This document shows positions 48,803-60,200 of a stretch of DNA of 64,000 nucleotides, piece after piece. The notes under the pieces were generated by a model, which had not been told where the DNA came from, made no database searches, and worked only from the letters and a program-made list of their open reading frames with translations. Within the stretch, counting starts at the first letter, position 1. Every line of letters starts with the position of its first letter. The DNA comes from Torulaspora globosa (Eukaryota; Ascomycota; Saccharomycetes; Saccharomycetales; Saccharomycetaceae), in NCBI RefSeq assembly GCF_014133895.1, contig NC_050734.1:496001-560000 (forward strand), written 5' to 3'. The position numbers were made by a program, and so were the translations under genes.

Positions 48803-51800
48803 CTAGTTTACATAATCTTTGCTTGTCCTTCTCATCAACTCCTCTGCGTTTGTAACACCAGGCAAGTCGAGAGAAGTTCTCGCACGATCCAGTGAATATC
48901 TTGCATCGAGCTCGTTGGACGCTCTCATTTGCTCCCTGGTGCGGTCCAGTGAGGTTCTGCCCCTGCGCGCGTCGAGGGAAGGTCTCAATGCCGAGTTCAT
49001 TCTTTTGCTCTGCTCCTCTTGTTCCTGTAAGCGAGGGGAGTGTAGGAGGTTCTGAGTTTCCCGGGGCGAGGACATCCATGGCTCGCCTCTGACAATTTGC
49101 CTTGAGGAGCCGTTCTGTGTTTGCAGAATGGTCATTGGGATCTCTTCGGTGAGTACGGTGTCGCGGGAATAGTTTTCGTTCAGCGAGCTTTGAAGTTTAC
49201 CTCCATCGCCCAGGGTTAGAACCTGGGCACCAAAGGAGCGGTTCTTGGAGATCTTGGGCCTGTTCGGATCTGTCGGATCGTAGCCTGTCGGGTACTGATC
49301 AAAATCACCGCGTTTCCACATTTCTCTGACAATTTCGACGTCCTTGGGGTTTATCATTCTGTTGAAGCAGTCCAGTGTGAAGCGAGGTAGCAGACAGAAA
49401 AGGACGGCGACGAAGAAGACAGCCCAGAAGGCAGGCGTGTTGTAGATACGGGCACCGGCTTTCCAAATCTCGTTACTTCTCAAAGAACTAGACCAGATAC
49501 CAGTCCAGCCGAAGACAATAATACATGATAACCCGATGAAAAGCCCCGTAAACCAGTCCCATCTGTATTGGTGAAGCAAGACGTATAGGTTGCATGCGAC
49601 AACCGCGATTGCCGTCACCATGATACCTAGGTAGTAACGATGCTCGAGTCCATATCCGTTTTGAGTCACATACATCGTCTTGTGGTAAATCAAATAAGGG
49701 AAGAAGAAACATATGGTCGACTGATATACACCGTCAAACATATACCACAGGAACTTGGTTTGATTCCATTCGGTTCTCAAAATCCCAACGCGGTACAGCT
49801 GAGGGACTATCAAGGATATAGTGTCGTTCACGTCCTGGTCCATGATCCCCAGGAATATGACTGGGAGGGAAGTGAAAGCCAGGTTATAGAACATCAGGTA
49901 GGTGTATTCGAACAAATAGGAGCCATCTGAATTGTTGTAGATGCCGTACCAGAATAAAGCTAATGCGAAAATCACATTCTTGTAGAAAAATTGAGGGATC
50001 ATCTCGGCGAGTCGCTTGTATGACCACCTACCGTGGACCAAAACTAGTCTGGCGAGATACCTGAATTGACCAATAGCATAATCAGAACACATGACTGCTT
50101 GACGACCCTCTTCACCAGCAATACCGACACCAACATCCGCAGATTGAATCATTGCAACGTCATTGGAACCGTCACCAATTGCCAATGTCATGACGTCCAG
50201 AGATTTCTTCACCAAGTTGACGACTGCCGCCTTTTGGGCCGGTGAAACTCGGCAACAAAGGACAGCTTTACAGTTCTTGCAGAGAAGCAAGAATTGCCGC
50301 TTGATCTCATCGCTGCTCAGTGCTAATTTCAATGCGTCACCATCAATAATGACTGCAAAGTTTCCTTTAGGAAAGCCGTGCTCTTTCCGTGCTTCAGCCA
50401 GTTCTTCCTCGGAACCGCTCATCCCAAACCTCTCTCTTAGATATTTAAGAATCAAATTCTGCACCACGGAGAAAGGATCATCACCAAATTCTTCAACGTC
50501 ATTACCGCTGTGTTTAATGACAAGCAGCTCCATTTCATTGTTGAGTAAGTTACAAGAAAACCCAATGTTGATGGCAGTCTCTACCTTGTCACCAGTTAGG
50601 ACCCATAGTTTAATACCAGCCTCACCTAGTAAAGCGATAGAATCTGGTACACCATCTTGTAAACGATCTTCAATGGCTGTACCACCTAGTAACACAAGTT
50701 CACGTTCTATACTGTCAGCAACTTCATCCAGCTGTTGCTCACGGTCACTTAAAGCTGCTGCTGCTATGTCATATCGCTCATTCCATTCGGAGTACTCAGC
50801 CCATGATAGTTCTCTTTGAGCGATGCAAAGAGTTCTCAAACCTTCGGTAGCGTATTCTTCAAGATGTAAAGCAGTTTTTTCGAGTAGAGATTCATCGTTA
50901 GCATCACTACTGCGCTTCAATCGCGAGTAGATGACGGAATCGGCACCTTTACATATCAAGAGCGCCTTAGGCTTCTCTTCTGCGCTCATAGCTGGAATCT
51001 TGACAATGCAGCTCATTCTTTTCCTAGAAGAATTGAACTCTAGAATGTTTAGTATTTCAAATTCTTTTTGGACACCCTGAATCTCTATTATTAGCCCTTT
51101 ATGAGTTTTCGCGACAAAACTGTAGCCCATATCCCTTGCCGTTCCAACAAGTGCTGCCTCATCCGGAGATTGAGCCTTGAGTTCAAGTCTATTGGGATCG
51201 GATTTGTGTGGCTCAACCAAAACAGAATGGCAAAGTGCTAAGGCCAACATAAAATGTTCACAGCAATTCTGCTGCAATTTTCCATTCTGACCTTGCAGGT
51301 CACGAACAAATTCCTTCGAGACAAACGTTAAATCGTCTGGGTTAAACTGGGAGTTATTAGCCATAGCTTTCAATTCATTGATAACGACGTCTCGGTCTCT
51401 GGCAATTTCTTCTCTTTCACGTTGACCTTCAGCCTCCACATCAACACCTTGCCTCTTTCTTAAACCGGCAAGAGCTTCAGTATAGACGCGACCATAAGAA
51501 ACACCATTGATGGTTGCTTTCTTGAACTCCATAACATTTTGGGTTAAAGTGCCTGTTTTATCTGAGAAAATGTACTCAATTTGACCCAAGTCATCTGAGA
51601 TGTTCCAACTCTTTGGTGTACATGGGTAGTCTAGTTTGGCGTTGTAGAGGAGGACATCGCCATATATGAAAGCAGCTTGGGCCGTTTTGATGATCTCAAC
51701 GGAGATATATAATGAAATGGGAACCAAGGATTGATAAAGAATGAGTGCAACCCAAAAAGAGACAAAACCATTAGTGGCAGGATTGCCTGCAGGCGTGCCG

Positions 51801-53611
51801 AATTCAAAATAATCTCTCGAGACGTTCTTCTCTCGATAATAGACACCATTAACGACACCGGAAATGAAACATAGCACAAATAACAAACCAAAGTTTATTA
51901 GGATAGAAAAGTTAAGATCTCTGGAAATTCTCGATTTTTTCGTTGGGGTGACGCCGGAGTTTATCATTATCTTAGTATCATCACCGGTGAAGACGACCAA
52001 ACCCATTGCCCATTTTGTATTCCGCAAGGTACAACCACGCAGAAGAGTATTGTTAATAGTCACAGGTTCATTTCTCATCTCGTTGTTATTGGGATCAATC
52101 CACTTCAAATTGCCTTGGTAAGAATACAAATTTGCATGAGGACCTTCACTCTCAAGCCAAAACTTTGTTCTTGTAATGTCTCGCGAATTTCTTATCCGGA
52201 AACTACATTTCAAAGACTGGCGAACTTTCAAATTTGTTTCACCGTCCAGATTTTTCGTCTCAACATAGCAGGCCCCATCTGCATCTGAGGTTGATAAGAG
52301 AACAACGTCAGCCGGAATTTCGTCGTTGTTATGGATACGTATGATATCTCCGACTTTAACATTCTTCCAATAATCTTTCGCGAATCTACAATCGGGTATT
52401 GGCGGCATGGTCCTGTCGATTAGATTGACATCATCATCTCGACCAACCAGGTGTCCCATATTATCGTAATCCATTGAAGGGCGGCCGTAGTCACCAGAAG
52501 GCCTAGCAAAATCAGCAGACATCCTATAACTTCCTATCGAGTCTAGAGAGTTACGTGGCATGTCACCCATAGAGTTTCTCTTCGCCTGCATTTTGCGCCG
52601 TTTCTGCTGCAGCCTCTTACGTTTCCCTTCTTCTGTTAAGTGGCTCTTACAGAATGCAACAAATCGCAAGAGCAATCTAGTATTCGCTTTCTTAAACTTT
52701 CTCCACCAGGAAACATTATCCGCAGAGACATTTTGGTTATCGATTCCTTGAAGTATATGGGTTCTTGTGTTATTCACTTGCAAATCCAACACTGTACGCC
52801 TTGAGTCTTCGATAGCATCTTTGATGGCGGTGATGGTAACAATGACGATCAACGGTACAGCATTCAAAGCTGGATTCGTCACACCGAAAATTTCAAAAGC
52901 ACCCAATATGATCATTACCAAGAAATAAATGTTGGCAATGTTACGGAATTGCAGCAAAATGTTCTTCGGCAAGAAGTTCAAGGGCGTATATTTGGTAGTT
53001 CTGATCTTGTTACGCGGGTAGTTTATGATTGGTTTACCATCCTCGTCCAGCATATCCTCCGGTAGTGGCAAGTTGTAGTAGAGTGTCCTCAGCTCGCTAG
53101 CACGATTTTGCAGACCCTCGTCATCCATCTCTTCCTTCAGAAATTCTTCGAAAGGGTTATGAAAGTTCTTTTTAGCCCATTTAAGCGTCCTTGCCCTACC
53201 TACATTTGGTCTCCCCTTCTTGTTTCTTTGCGTCCCCATACGCAGTCTTTTCATCCCGCCGTGATGTTTACGGTCACTTTTATCGCTTGAACTCGGATCA
53301 TCCAGAGTCACGTCCTCGAACATCGCAGCTGGTCCGCCCATCTTCGGCGTAGCCTTAAAGGAATGCGCATCGTCATCTTCTTCCTCATCAAACGGTCTTG
53401 CTGCCTCTTCAAATTCTGGCAATTTATCCTCCTGGAAAGCCACTCCCAATCCCGTAGTCTTCGGATTCTTATGGGTGCCGTGCTTCTTCAGAATAGATCC
53501 TTTTCTTCGCGTGTTGGCCTTGCCGTTCTGCTGCTCTTCAAACTCAAACTTATCGTCAAAAGGAGACATTGGAGGCTCATCATTGAACGGGGAATCTGGC
53601 AGATTAGACAT
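48803..53611 (-). CDS. DNF1: DNF1/DNF2, plasma-membrane phospholipid flippase
   Basis: A 1602-residue P4-ATPase (S. cerevisiae Dnf1 1571, Dnf2 1612) that moves phosphatidylcholine, phosphatidylethanolamine and lyso-lipids or glucosylceramide inward at the plasma membrane and endosomes, with Lem3. Seen: an acidic N-terminal tail with an NPF endocytic motif (FHNPFEEF); TGES-type actuator replaced by the P4 form NLDGETNL; phosphorylation site DKTGTLT near residue 684; hinge GDGSNDV near 1145; ten predicted membrane helices; and a Ser/Arg-rich C-terminal tail with repeated SLD/SLDR motifs that look like kinase (Fpk1/2-type) target sites. DNF1 and DNF2 are duplicates, and the gene order here fits both sides (UBC13 and BCK2). 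Probably the single ancestor. Confidence 0.95.
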   Translation of the reverse strand: MSNLPDSPFNDEPPMSPFDDKFEFEEQQNGKANTRRKGSILKKHGTHKNPKTTGLGVAFQEDKLPEFEEAARPFDEEEDDDAHSFKATPKMGGPAAMFEDVTLDDPSSSDKSDRKHHGGMKRLRMGTQRNKKGRPNVGRARTLKWAKKNFHNPFEEFLKEEMDDEGLQNRASELRTLYYNLPLPEDMLDEDGKPIINYPRNKIRTTKYTPLNFLPKNILLQFRNIANIYFLVMIILGAFEIFGVTNPALNAVPLIVIVTITAIKDAIEDSRRTVLDLQVNNTRTHILQGIDNQNVSADNVSWWRKFKKANTRLLLRFVAFCKSHLTEEGKRKRLQQKRRKMQAKRNSMGDMPRNSLDSIGSYRMSADFARPSGDYGRPSMDYDNMGHLVGRDDDVNLIDRTMPPIPDCRFAKDYWKNVKVGDIIRIHNNDEIPADVVLLSTSDADGACYVETKNLDGETNLKVRQSLKCSFRIRNSRDITRTKFWLESEGPHANLYSYQGNLKWIDPNNNEMRNEPVTINNTLLRGCTLRNTKWAMGLVVFTGDDTKIMINSGVTPTKKSRISRDLNFSILINFGLLFVLCFISGVVNGVYYREKNVSRDYFEFGTPAGNPATNGFVSFWVALILYQSLVPISLYISVEIIKTAQAAFIYGDVLLYNAKLDYPCTPKSWNISDDLGQIEYIFSDKTGTLTQNVMEFKKATINGVSYGRVYTEALAGLRKRQGVDVEAEGQREREEIARDRDVVINELKAMANNSQFNPDDLTFVSKEFVRDLQGQNGKLQQNCCEHFMLALALCHSVLVEPHKSDPNRLELKAQSPDEAALVGTARDMGYSFVAKTHKGLIIEIQGVQKEFEILNILEFNSSRKRMSCIVKIPAMSAEEKPKALLICKGADSVIYSRLKRSSDANDESLLEKTALHLEEYATEGLRTLCIAQRELSWAEYSEWNERYDIAAAALSDREQQLDEVADSIERELVLLGGTAIEDRLQDGVPDSIALLGEAGIKLWVLTGDKVETAINIGFSCNLLNNEMELLVIKHSGNDVEEFGDDPFSVVQNLILKYLRERFGMSGSEEELAEARKEHGFPKGNFAVIIDGDALKLALSSDEIKRQFLLLCKNCKAVLCCRVSPAQKAAVVNLVKKSLDVMTLAIGDGSNDVAMIQSADVGVGIAGEEGRQAVMCSDYAIGQFRYLARLVLVHGRWSYKRLAEMIPQFFYKNVIFALALFWYGIYNNSDGSYLFEYTYLMFYNLAFTSLPVIFLGIMDQDVNDTISLIVPQLYRVGILRTEWNQTKFLWYMFDGVYQSTICFFFPYLIYHKTMYVTQNGYGLEHRYYLGIMVTAIAVVACNLYVLLHQYRWDWFTGLFIGLSCIIVFGWTGIWSSSLRSNEIWKAGARIYNTPAFWAVFFVAVLFCLLPRFTLDCFNRMINPKDVEIVREMWKRGDFDQYPTGYDPTDPNRPKISKNRSFGAQVLTLGDGGKLQSSLNENYSRDTVLTEEIPMTILQTQNGSSRQIVRGEPWMSSPRETQNLLHSPRLQEQEEQSKRMNSALRPSLDARRGRTSLDRTREQMRASNELDARYSLDRARTSLDLPGVTNAEELMRRTSKDYVN

Positions 53612-54011
53612 CTTGAATAAACCTTTGGGATCTTATTTTCTGGTCTCCAGCCTCGTCGCCAATTCTAAGTTCCACGACAGAGTGGACCGAATGAAAAAAG
53701 CCGTCACTAAAGAGCGTCAATTTTCGTTGGTCAGATCTCAGCCAGTCGAGGATGTTGTGAAATACACACTCCAGAGGTAGGTAGCCTGCTTTTCCGCTCG
53801 ATCTACTTAGTTAATCATATTATGTTGGCATTAAGTTCCGGGTTAAGTAGCGCGCGTTGTTAATTTACTGCGCATAGCTGCTCGTTCCGGACGACCATAT
53901 TAAGCAAGACCAGACTCTCTTCTCATGAAGCTTCTAATGCTATACTGTTGCCATCTAACCTATATAGGCTTTACGGCGGCGACGTGCAGTTCTGATGGGT
54001 CACCGACGGTT
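53612..54011. other. DNF1 upstream / UBC13 downstream intergenic region
   Basis: 400 bases. No Pdr1/Pdr3 element (TCCGYGGA) was found although S. cerevisiae DNF genes can respond to Pdr1. ORFs crossing this gap are shadows of the DNF1 and UBC13 ends. Nothing else recognised. Confidence 0.5.
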
Positions 54012-54571
54012 TCAACTGCCGTCACTGCTGTCTTTCTTCTTGGCATAAAGCTCAGTCCATTCGCGGGCTTTCCGAATGGCACCTTCCTCGTCCTTGATCC
54101 AATCCTCCGCGACGTCGTTAGCTAGTGGGTCGTTTGGATTGGGACTGGCCAGTAGTGCTTGGATCGATAGCAGCACTGTCCTTATCTGCAACGCGGGAGA
54201 CCAATTGGTTTTCAAGACGTCCAGACAAATCCGGCCCAGCTTGTCAATGTTAGGATGGTATATCTTGGTTAGGAAGCGAACTTTCGGAGCTTCCATTGGA
54301 TAGTCGTCTGGGAGAAACAGCTCTAGTTTAAAGACGCCGTGCTCGTAGGGGGATTGTTGGGGTCCCTCGATGGTGACCTCGAAGTATCTCAGATTGTCTT
54401 CATGTGGCTCAGCAGTGATCCCGGGCACAGGGTCGCTAACAAGCCTTTCTGTTTCCTAAACATCAGAATCATTGTGTCTGTTAGTACTCCACTTTCTCAG
54501 TCGCAAACAGGGCAAACTCTCCAATGGGAAGGCCAACATACCTTGATAATCCTCTTGGGTAGTGAAGCCAT
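54012..54571 (-). CDS. UBC13: UBC13, ubiquitin-conjugating E2 (two exons)
   Basis: E2 enzyme that with Mms2 builds Lys63-linked ubiquitin chains, notably on PCNA for error-free damage tolerance. Coding joins 54571-54542 (10 codons, [10 protein letters not shown]) to 54455-54012, giving 157 residues (S. cerevisiae 153). Seen: catalytic Cys87 in [16 protein letters not shown], the HPN motif YHPNI just before, and [12 protein letters not shown]. The residue number of the active cysteine equals that of S. cerevisiae. The tail is slightly longer (KKKDSSDGS). The intron position after codon 10 was set by the conserved N-terminus. Upstream are a Reb1 site and two GATGAGCTG copies. It is next to DNF (YDR093W-YDR092W order). 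Confidence 0.97.
54456..54541 (-). other. UBC13: UBC13 intron (86 bp)
   Basis: On the minus strand: GTATGT at 54541-54536, consensus TACTAAC at 54486-54480, TTTAG ending at 54456. Phase 0. S. cerevisiae UBC13 also has an intron near its 5' end. Confidence 0.95.
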
Positions 54572-54948
54572 AAGTACAGCACTGACTGATGGTCTCACAG
54601 GCTGTACAACGCTGGGCATAGTAGGGGACTTCGCTTACTGATTTGGCAGAAGTACCTTGTTAGTTCTAATCCGGGTAACGGATGAGCTGAAAGATAATAC
54701 CGATGAGCTGGCTCAATAGATATGATTTACGCTGAAGCTAGCAGTGATTTACGGTCGAGAAAGCCTTCAGAAACCAAATAATAGATATTACAGCGAGACG
54801 ATGTAAAATAAAGACAAAAGATAGTGAGTTTGTTAGTGATGGAAGCAATGAACCATCCGATTAAATCTCCATACTGACTTAATAAAAAATTGAGGCAGAA
54901 CCGGGTACAGGAAACCAGGGAGAGGCGAGTCAATTAGCTGAGGTCAGC
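54572..54948. other. UBC13 upstream / PAB1 downstream intergenic region
   Basis: 377 bases. The UBC13-proximal part holds a Reb1 site and two GATGAGCTG repeats (listed). The PAB1-proximal part is A/T-rich 3' untranslated region. No tRNA or ORF was supported. Confidence 0.5.
54672..54710. promoter_or_regulatory. Reb1 site and tandem PAC-like repeats upstream of UBC13
   Basis: CGGGTAA at 54672-54678 (Reb1), then GATGAGCTG at 54681-54689 and again at 54702-54710, start-to-start 21 bases, i.e. about two helical turns. GATGAGCT is the PAC core. They are 100-140 bases before the UBC13 ATG. Confidence 0.5.
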
Positions 54949-56721
54949 TTAGTTTTGTTGTTGTTGTTGTTGTTGCTGTTGTTGTTCTTGCTCTTGCTTG
55001 AAGGATTCGTAAGCAGCAAAAGCTTCTTTGAAATGTTGATCGAACAATTCGTCGCTCTCCAACAATGGAACAACTTCTTGAGATGGCAAGTCAAGGATCA
55101 TACCAGTGATCTTACCGGCAGCTTCCTCATCGGAAGTCTTCGCAAAGACTTTCTTGTATAGTTGTTCACCCAGGACTTGTCTTTGCTTTTGCTGGTAGAA
55201 CTGGTTGGCACCAGCACCGTTTCTCATGAAGTTACCTTGTTGTGGGGCACCTTGTGGAGGAACGCCGTAGACTGGACCGTTTCTGAATTGTTGAGGTGGG
55301 ACACCGTTCTTTGGCATACCGCCCATAGCGGCCATTTGCTGTGGGTTAGGAGCGTTGAATGGCATACCTCTTGGAGGCATAACACCGTAGAACATAGGTG
55401 GCATGAATTGGCCACGCATACCAGCGGCTGCCGCAGCTGCAGCTGCGGTGACCTGTTGGTATCTCATCTGGTTTCTGGCCTGAATTTGTTGGGCCAATTG
55501 AGAGCGTCTAACATCCTTTCTCTGAGCGATGGCCACGTACAATGGTTTGCCAGCGACAATTTGCTGGTTTTTTTCGGTGATTGCCTTAGTGGCTTCCTCT
55601 GGAGTTGAGAAACAAACGAAACCAAATCCCTTGGACTTACCGTTGTCGGTTCTCATAACCTTAGCGGAGGTGATAGTACCGTATGGAGCAAATTCTTCTT
55701 CCAACTTTTGGTCGTCGATGCTGTCGTCCAAGTTCTTAACAAACAAGTTGACGCCTTGGTACTTTTCCAATTTCTCCATTCTGAAGGCTTCGTACTGCTT
55801 CTTCAACTCCTGCAAACGTTCATGCTTCTTTTGAGCACGTCCGACATGTAGAGTGTAACCCTTGAACTCAGTTTCGTTCAATTCCTCGACTGCCTTTGCG
55901 GCATCCGCATGGCTCTCGTAGTTGACAAACCCAAAACCTCTCAATTTACCCTCGTTATCCTTCTCCAAATGAGCGGAAGTGATTGGACCAACCTTGGAGA
56001 AAAACTCTTCGAATTCCTCCATGGTTGTCTCAGGGTTAATGTTCTTAACGTAAACGTTGGTGAAGTTGGCCTTTGCCTCCTCCATCTTGGATTGACGGTC
56101 TTTTCTAGAGACATGTTGAGCGACGTAAACCTCTTGGCCGTTCAACAACATACCGTTGATAGCGTCAATGGCCTCCTTTGCAGCCTCCTCGTCCTCAAAG
56201 TGGACAAAACCAAAGCCCTTGGAGTTGCCGGCCTCGTCAGTGGCAATCTTGCATGATAAGATGTTACCAAACACAGAGAAAGTGTCGTGAAGAGCCTTGT
56301 TGTCGATATCTGGATGCAAGTTCTTGATGAAAATGTTACCAGAGCCCTTCTTTCTCATCGATGGGTCACGCTGCGACCACATAATACGACATGGAACACC
56401 TTTGATTGGAGCGTAGTTTAATTTTTCAATCGCAGCCTTACCAGCTTCGTGATCATTGAAGTTCACATAAGCGTAACCCAAGGAAGTCTTGGTGATGGCA
56501 TCACGGCACACACGAATGGAAGAAACAGAACCGATTGGAGAGAAGATATCATACAATAGAGCTTCGGAGACTGATGGATCTAGCTCACCAACATACAAAG
56601 ATGCTGAAGAGGTTTCAACCTTGGAAGTCTCGGACTCAGAGGCACTTGGAGCAGTTTGTTGATCATCCTGGATGTTCAATTTTTCCAATTGCTGGACCGT
56701 CTTATCAGTGATATCAGCCAT
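54949..56721 (-). CDS. PAB1: PAB1, poly(A)-binding protein
   Basis: A 590-residue cytoplasmic and nuclear poly(A)-binding protein (S. cerevisiae 577) that links mRNA tail, eIF4G and deadenylation. Start is the ATG at 56721. Seen: four RRMs starting near residues 41 (SLYVGEL), 129 (NIFIKNL), 222 (NVYVKNI) and 324 (NLFVKNL), each with its RNP1 such as KGFGFVHF; a Pro/Met/Gly-rich linker with a short polyalanine run; and a C-terminal MLLE domain at about 508-577 ([11 protein letters not shown]... [15 protein letters not shown]). The last residues are a ten-Gln run plus Asn, coded by a CAA/CAG repeat at 54955-54984, unlike S. cerevisiae. Codon bias is strong. The leader has A-rich tracts that may serve autoregulation. 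Confidence 0.98.
   Translation of the reverse strand: MADITDKTVQQLEKLNIQDDQQTAPSASESETSKVETSSASLYVGELDPSVSEALLYDIFSPIGSVSSIRVCRDAITKTSLGYAYVNFNDHEAGKAAIEKLNYAPIKGVPCRIMWSQRDPSMRKKGSGNIFIKNLHPDIDNKALHDTFSVFGNILSCKIATDEAGNSKGFGFVHFEDEEAAKEAIDAINGMLLNGQEVYVAQHVSRKDRQSKMEEAKANFTNVYVKNINPETTMEEFEEFFSKVGPITSAHLEKDNEGKLRGFGFVNYESHADAAKAVEELNETEFKGYTLHVGRAQKKHERLQELKKQYEAFRMEKLEKYQGVNLFVKNLDDSIDDQKLEEEFAPYGTITSAKVMRTDNGKSKGFGFVCFSTPEEATKAITEKNQQIVAGKPLYVAIAQRKDVRRSQLAQQIQARNQMRYQQVTAAAAAAAAGMRGQFMPPMFYGVMPPRGMPFNAPNPQQMAAMGGMPKNGVPPQQFRNGPVYGVPPQGAPQQGNFMRNGAGANQFYQQKQRQVLGEQLYKKVFAKTSDEEAAGKITGMILDLPSQEVVPLLESDELFDQHFKEAFAAYESFKQEQEQQQQQQQQQQN
54955..54984 (-). repeat. CAA/CAG trinucleotide run (poly-Gln end of Pab1)
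   Basis: Ten consecutive Gln codons, nine CAA and one CAG, just before the final Asn and stop. A simple-sequence repeat prone to length change. Confidence 0.85.
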
Positions 56722-57215
56722 TCTACTGTGGTTTTTTTTTTAATTTTTGGAACAGTATTTGAAAGTAATACGACTAGTATTTTTTTTTGAAAGGTTTTTT
56801 ATTAATTAGAAGCCAATAGTATTGATATGTTAACCAAAAGCTCTGCTCTAATCTGCCCTTCTTACTTCAAAACGGTATAATAAACGTGAAAAGTTCGTCC
56901 TGTTTCTCGATCGATTATGAAATAAACCCAAAACTACAAAATCTCTATAGAACCTCCAAACAAGAATTAATTCATCTTAGAATTAAACAGACGAGACGAG
57001 AAAGGTAAGAAAGAGAGGCCAAGTGGACCAAACTACAGTGAACTTTGCGTTACTGAGCATCGCATCGCATTGGAAAAGTTTAAGAAAAATTTTTCACCAC
57101 CGCGATGACGCTGAAAAGAAACGGCAATATGGTCGTTTTATACGTTGTGTTACATGCCTAAGATAAAGCGTCAGTATTAGAGTATGATGGCAGTAATATG
57201 GTGGTCTGGAGAGCC
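56722..57215. other. PAB1 promoter and leader / CHD1 downstream
   Basis: 494 bases. On the PAB1 strand the first 100 bases upstream of the ATG contain A10 (56732-56741), A5, A9 (56780-56788) and A6 tracts, an A-rich leader. Further upstream is A/T-rich without a recognised factor site; a 71-codon ORF at 57094-57309 overlaps the CHD1 end and is a shadow. Confidence 0.6.
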
Positions 57216-60200
57216 TTATGTGTTGATTGAGCCCGTAATCTTGTCGTACATTGCCATGAGTTTTGCACTCTTGACCTGAGCAGGCCAAAAATTCGCGGTG
57301 TATGACCATAGATGTTTCTTGAACTTTGCAGCGTCTGTCTTGCGGGAGGAGCTCTTTTGCTTCTCGATGTGGTCGCCGATGGCAGTGAGCTCAGTCTTCA
57401 GTATACGAGCCCACTCCTTACGGTCCAGACCCTTGCCTCCGCGCCTGAGTCTCTTCAGCGAGGCGCGCATGTCACCCATGCTGTGCATGCACTCTTCGTC
57501 GTCCATGCTGTCGTACTCCTTTTCATGCTTGTTGGAGGTCGGACTGGACGGAGGCCTTGCGATGTGAGGTGGTTTCGAGGCTTGTGGCGGTGGTCTGCCA
57601 TTGGTCATGGCTGCAGGACCCTTGGGGAGCGGTTTCATTCGTCTCGCAGATGTGCTGGAGCTCGTCTCCGACTTGGTCGGATCTGGAGATCCGGCCTTGC
57701 TGGTCGTGGCAGGGTTCTTTCTTTGTTTTTTCTTGGCAGGTCCTGTAGGCAGTCTTTCAGAGCTAGAATCAACCGTTGGGGTGTTGGCTCCGCTGGGGCT
57801 GTGTGCTGCTGGTGTTGAGCCGTTGATTTCTTCTCTTAAGACAGAGATTAGATAGTCGACTCTCCGCCCAAGGTGAATGGCACCGGGTACTTTCTTTGAC
57901 GATCCTGCGATTCCTTTGCCACGTTTCTCTGATACATTTTCTCCTGCAGGAGATTCCTCTGCTTTTTTGCCCTTATTGGAACTCACCGCCTGAGGCTCAT
58001 TGAGGAATATCTTATTTGTCAACCCGAGGAATGGATCATCTCTTATCTGTGCCCAAGAACCGTATCCGTACTTGTAGATCCCTACCATCAGCTTGTCGTC
58101 GTTGTCCTTAGTCCAGTCGCAGTTCCAATTTTGCACGGCTTTTAGCGGCCTGTTGAACTGGAACTTGGATGGATCATCTTTGAAATTCTCGTTGATGTAA
58201 GTTTTCAGCAGTGTTAAATCCTCAATTCTGTTAAGTAGCGATTCCGCGTTCAAGTTCTTCACATTTTCGTACTCGAAAAGAACGGCTCGCTTCTCCTTTC
58301 TCTTCGCCGCCAGCTTTGTCAATGGGTTTTCTTTGGGCTGATCGTTGGCTTTGATTGATCCGTTTTTCAGCTTGGCTTTGTAAGCCTGAGCTTCTTTCTC
58401 CAATGACTCGAAGATTTGATTCCTCTTGGTTTCTTCCTTCTGTAAGTGTTCCTTAGCACTGGCTATTAGATCTGCATAAACCTCTTCATATCTCTCGATG
58501 GATTTCAATGGTAAGGAGCCGTCGGCAATCATGGTCTCAAATTGATCAGTCAGAACACCATACTTCAGAATGGCCTTGTATAAGGCCCGAATTTCCCGCT
58601 CGTCAATCAGATCCAAATTGTTTGCCTTCGCGCGCTTCCGAGAGGATTTCGTATCCTCATCGTCGTCTGAATATCGACTTTCTCCATCGCCATTCACGCT
58701 GTCTTTGATTTTTTTCAGAGCATTGCTTCGCCTGTTCATCAACTGCAATTGCTCTTGGACATACTCCTCATCCTTCCTCTTTTGGTCTTCATCTTGTAGC
58801 TTCTTCAGTTCTTCTTCCGGTATAATATCATCCCAGTCCACATCAGCCTTGTAATCGGTAACTTCGAATTGCTTGAGGAACTCTTCACCACCGAGGTGAG
58901 ACTTTCCAAGCTCTGGTGTAGTTATATGATCTTCCGCATGGTTTAGCACGTCATCTAAGTTCAAGTCCTCAAGCTTTTTCTGGTTGTCACGAGCAGCAAA
59001 CATATTCCCAGCACCAAACTTAAGAATTTCTGAGAGCTCACCAGCCGAAGGTTCATTCTTCTTTGTATATTTCTTACCGTCTGTAACACCTAGAGATATG
59101 ATGGCGTATTCAAGAATCATCTTTTTACGGGCTCTCTCTAGCACTTCTTCCTCAACTGTATCCTTGGAGACTAATCGATAGACCATCACATGGTTTTTTT
59201 GACCAATACGATGGGCTCTGGCCATAGCCTGTAGATCTGCTTGTGGATTCCAATCAGAGTCGAAGATGATAACTGTGTCAGCCGTCATAAGATTAATACC
59301 CAGACCACCTGCTCTGGTCGATAGCAAAAACACGAAATCATTTGAATCTGGCGCATTGAAATGATCAATGGAAATTCTTCTTTGTGTAGAGGGGACAGTA
59401 CCATCCAACCGTTGAAAATTAAGACCTTTTATTTGCAGGTAGTCACCCAAAATATCCAGGATTCGCACCATCTGTGAGAAAATTAATACACGGTGGCCAT
59501 CTTTTTTTAACCTTGTAAGTAGCTGGTCGAGTAAAACCATCTTACCTGAAGACATTATTAAACCTCTCAATATATTCCCGCGAGACCTGCTTCCATCACC
59601 AAACTTCTCCAAGACCCTCTCCTCAGCGTTGTCGAATAGGTATGGGTGGTTAGAAGCTTTCTTCAGCTCACTCATAACATTCAGTAAAGAAAAGTGACCA
59701 CCTTTGGCTCCTGCAGCTAAGGCGCTGTAGTTTTTGGTTAAGATGTTTTTATAGTACTCCGTCTGCACGTCTGAAAGTTCGACACGTAATATTCTTTCGG
59801 TTTTACCGGGCAGCGATGTCTCCACGTCTTTCTTAAGTCGTCTTAAAATGAATGGCTGCAATCTCTCATGGAGATTACGAATATATTCTTCTTGCTCATC
59901 ATCCTGATTCTCAAAATCAATTTCTTGATCAATGGTGAACCTACCAGGCATTAAGAAATTGACCAGAGCTGCTAATTCCTTGATATTGTTTTGAAGAGGT
60001 GTACCTGTAATCAAGAGTCTATTCGACACTTTCAGGCTGTTTAGAGACTCATAAAGAGAAGATTCAGCGTTCTTCAACCTGTGAGCCTCGTCGACAGCCA
60101 AAAACTGCCACTTAATGCTGCTTAACTCACTGCGATCTTTCAAAATATACTCATAAGTGGTCATCAAAACGTTAAACTTAGTATTCTTCTTTCCCTTAGC

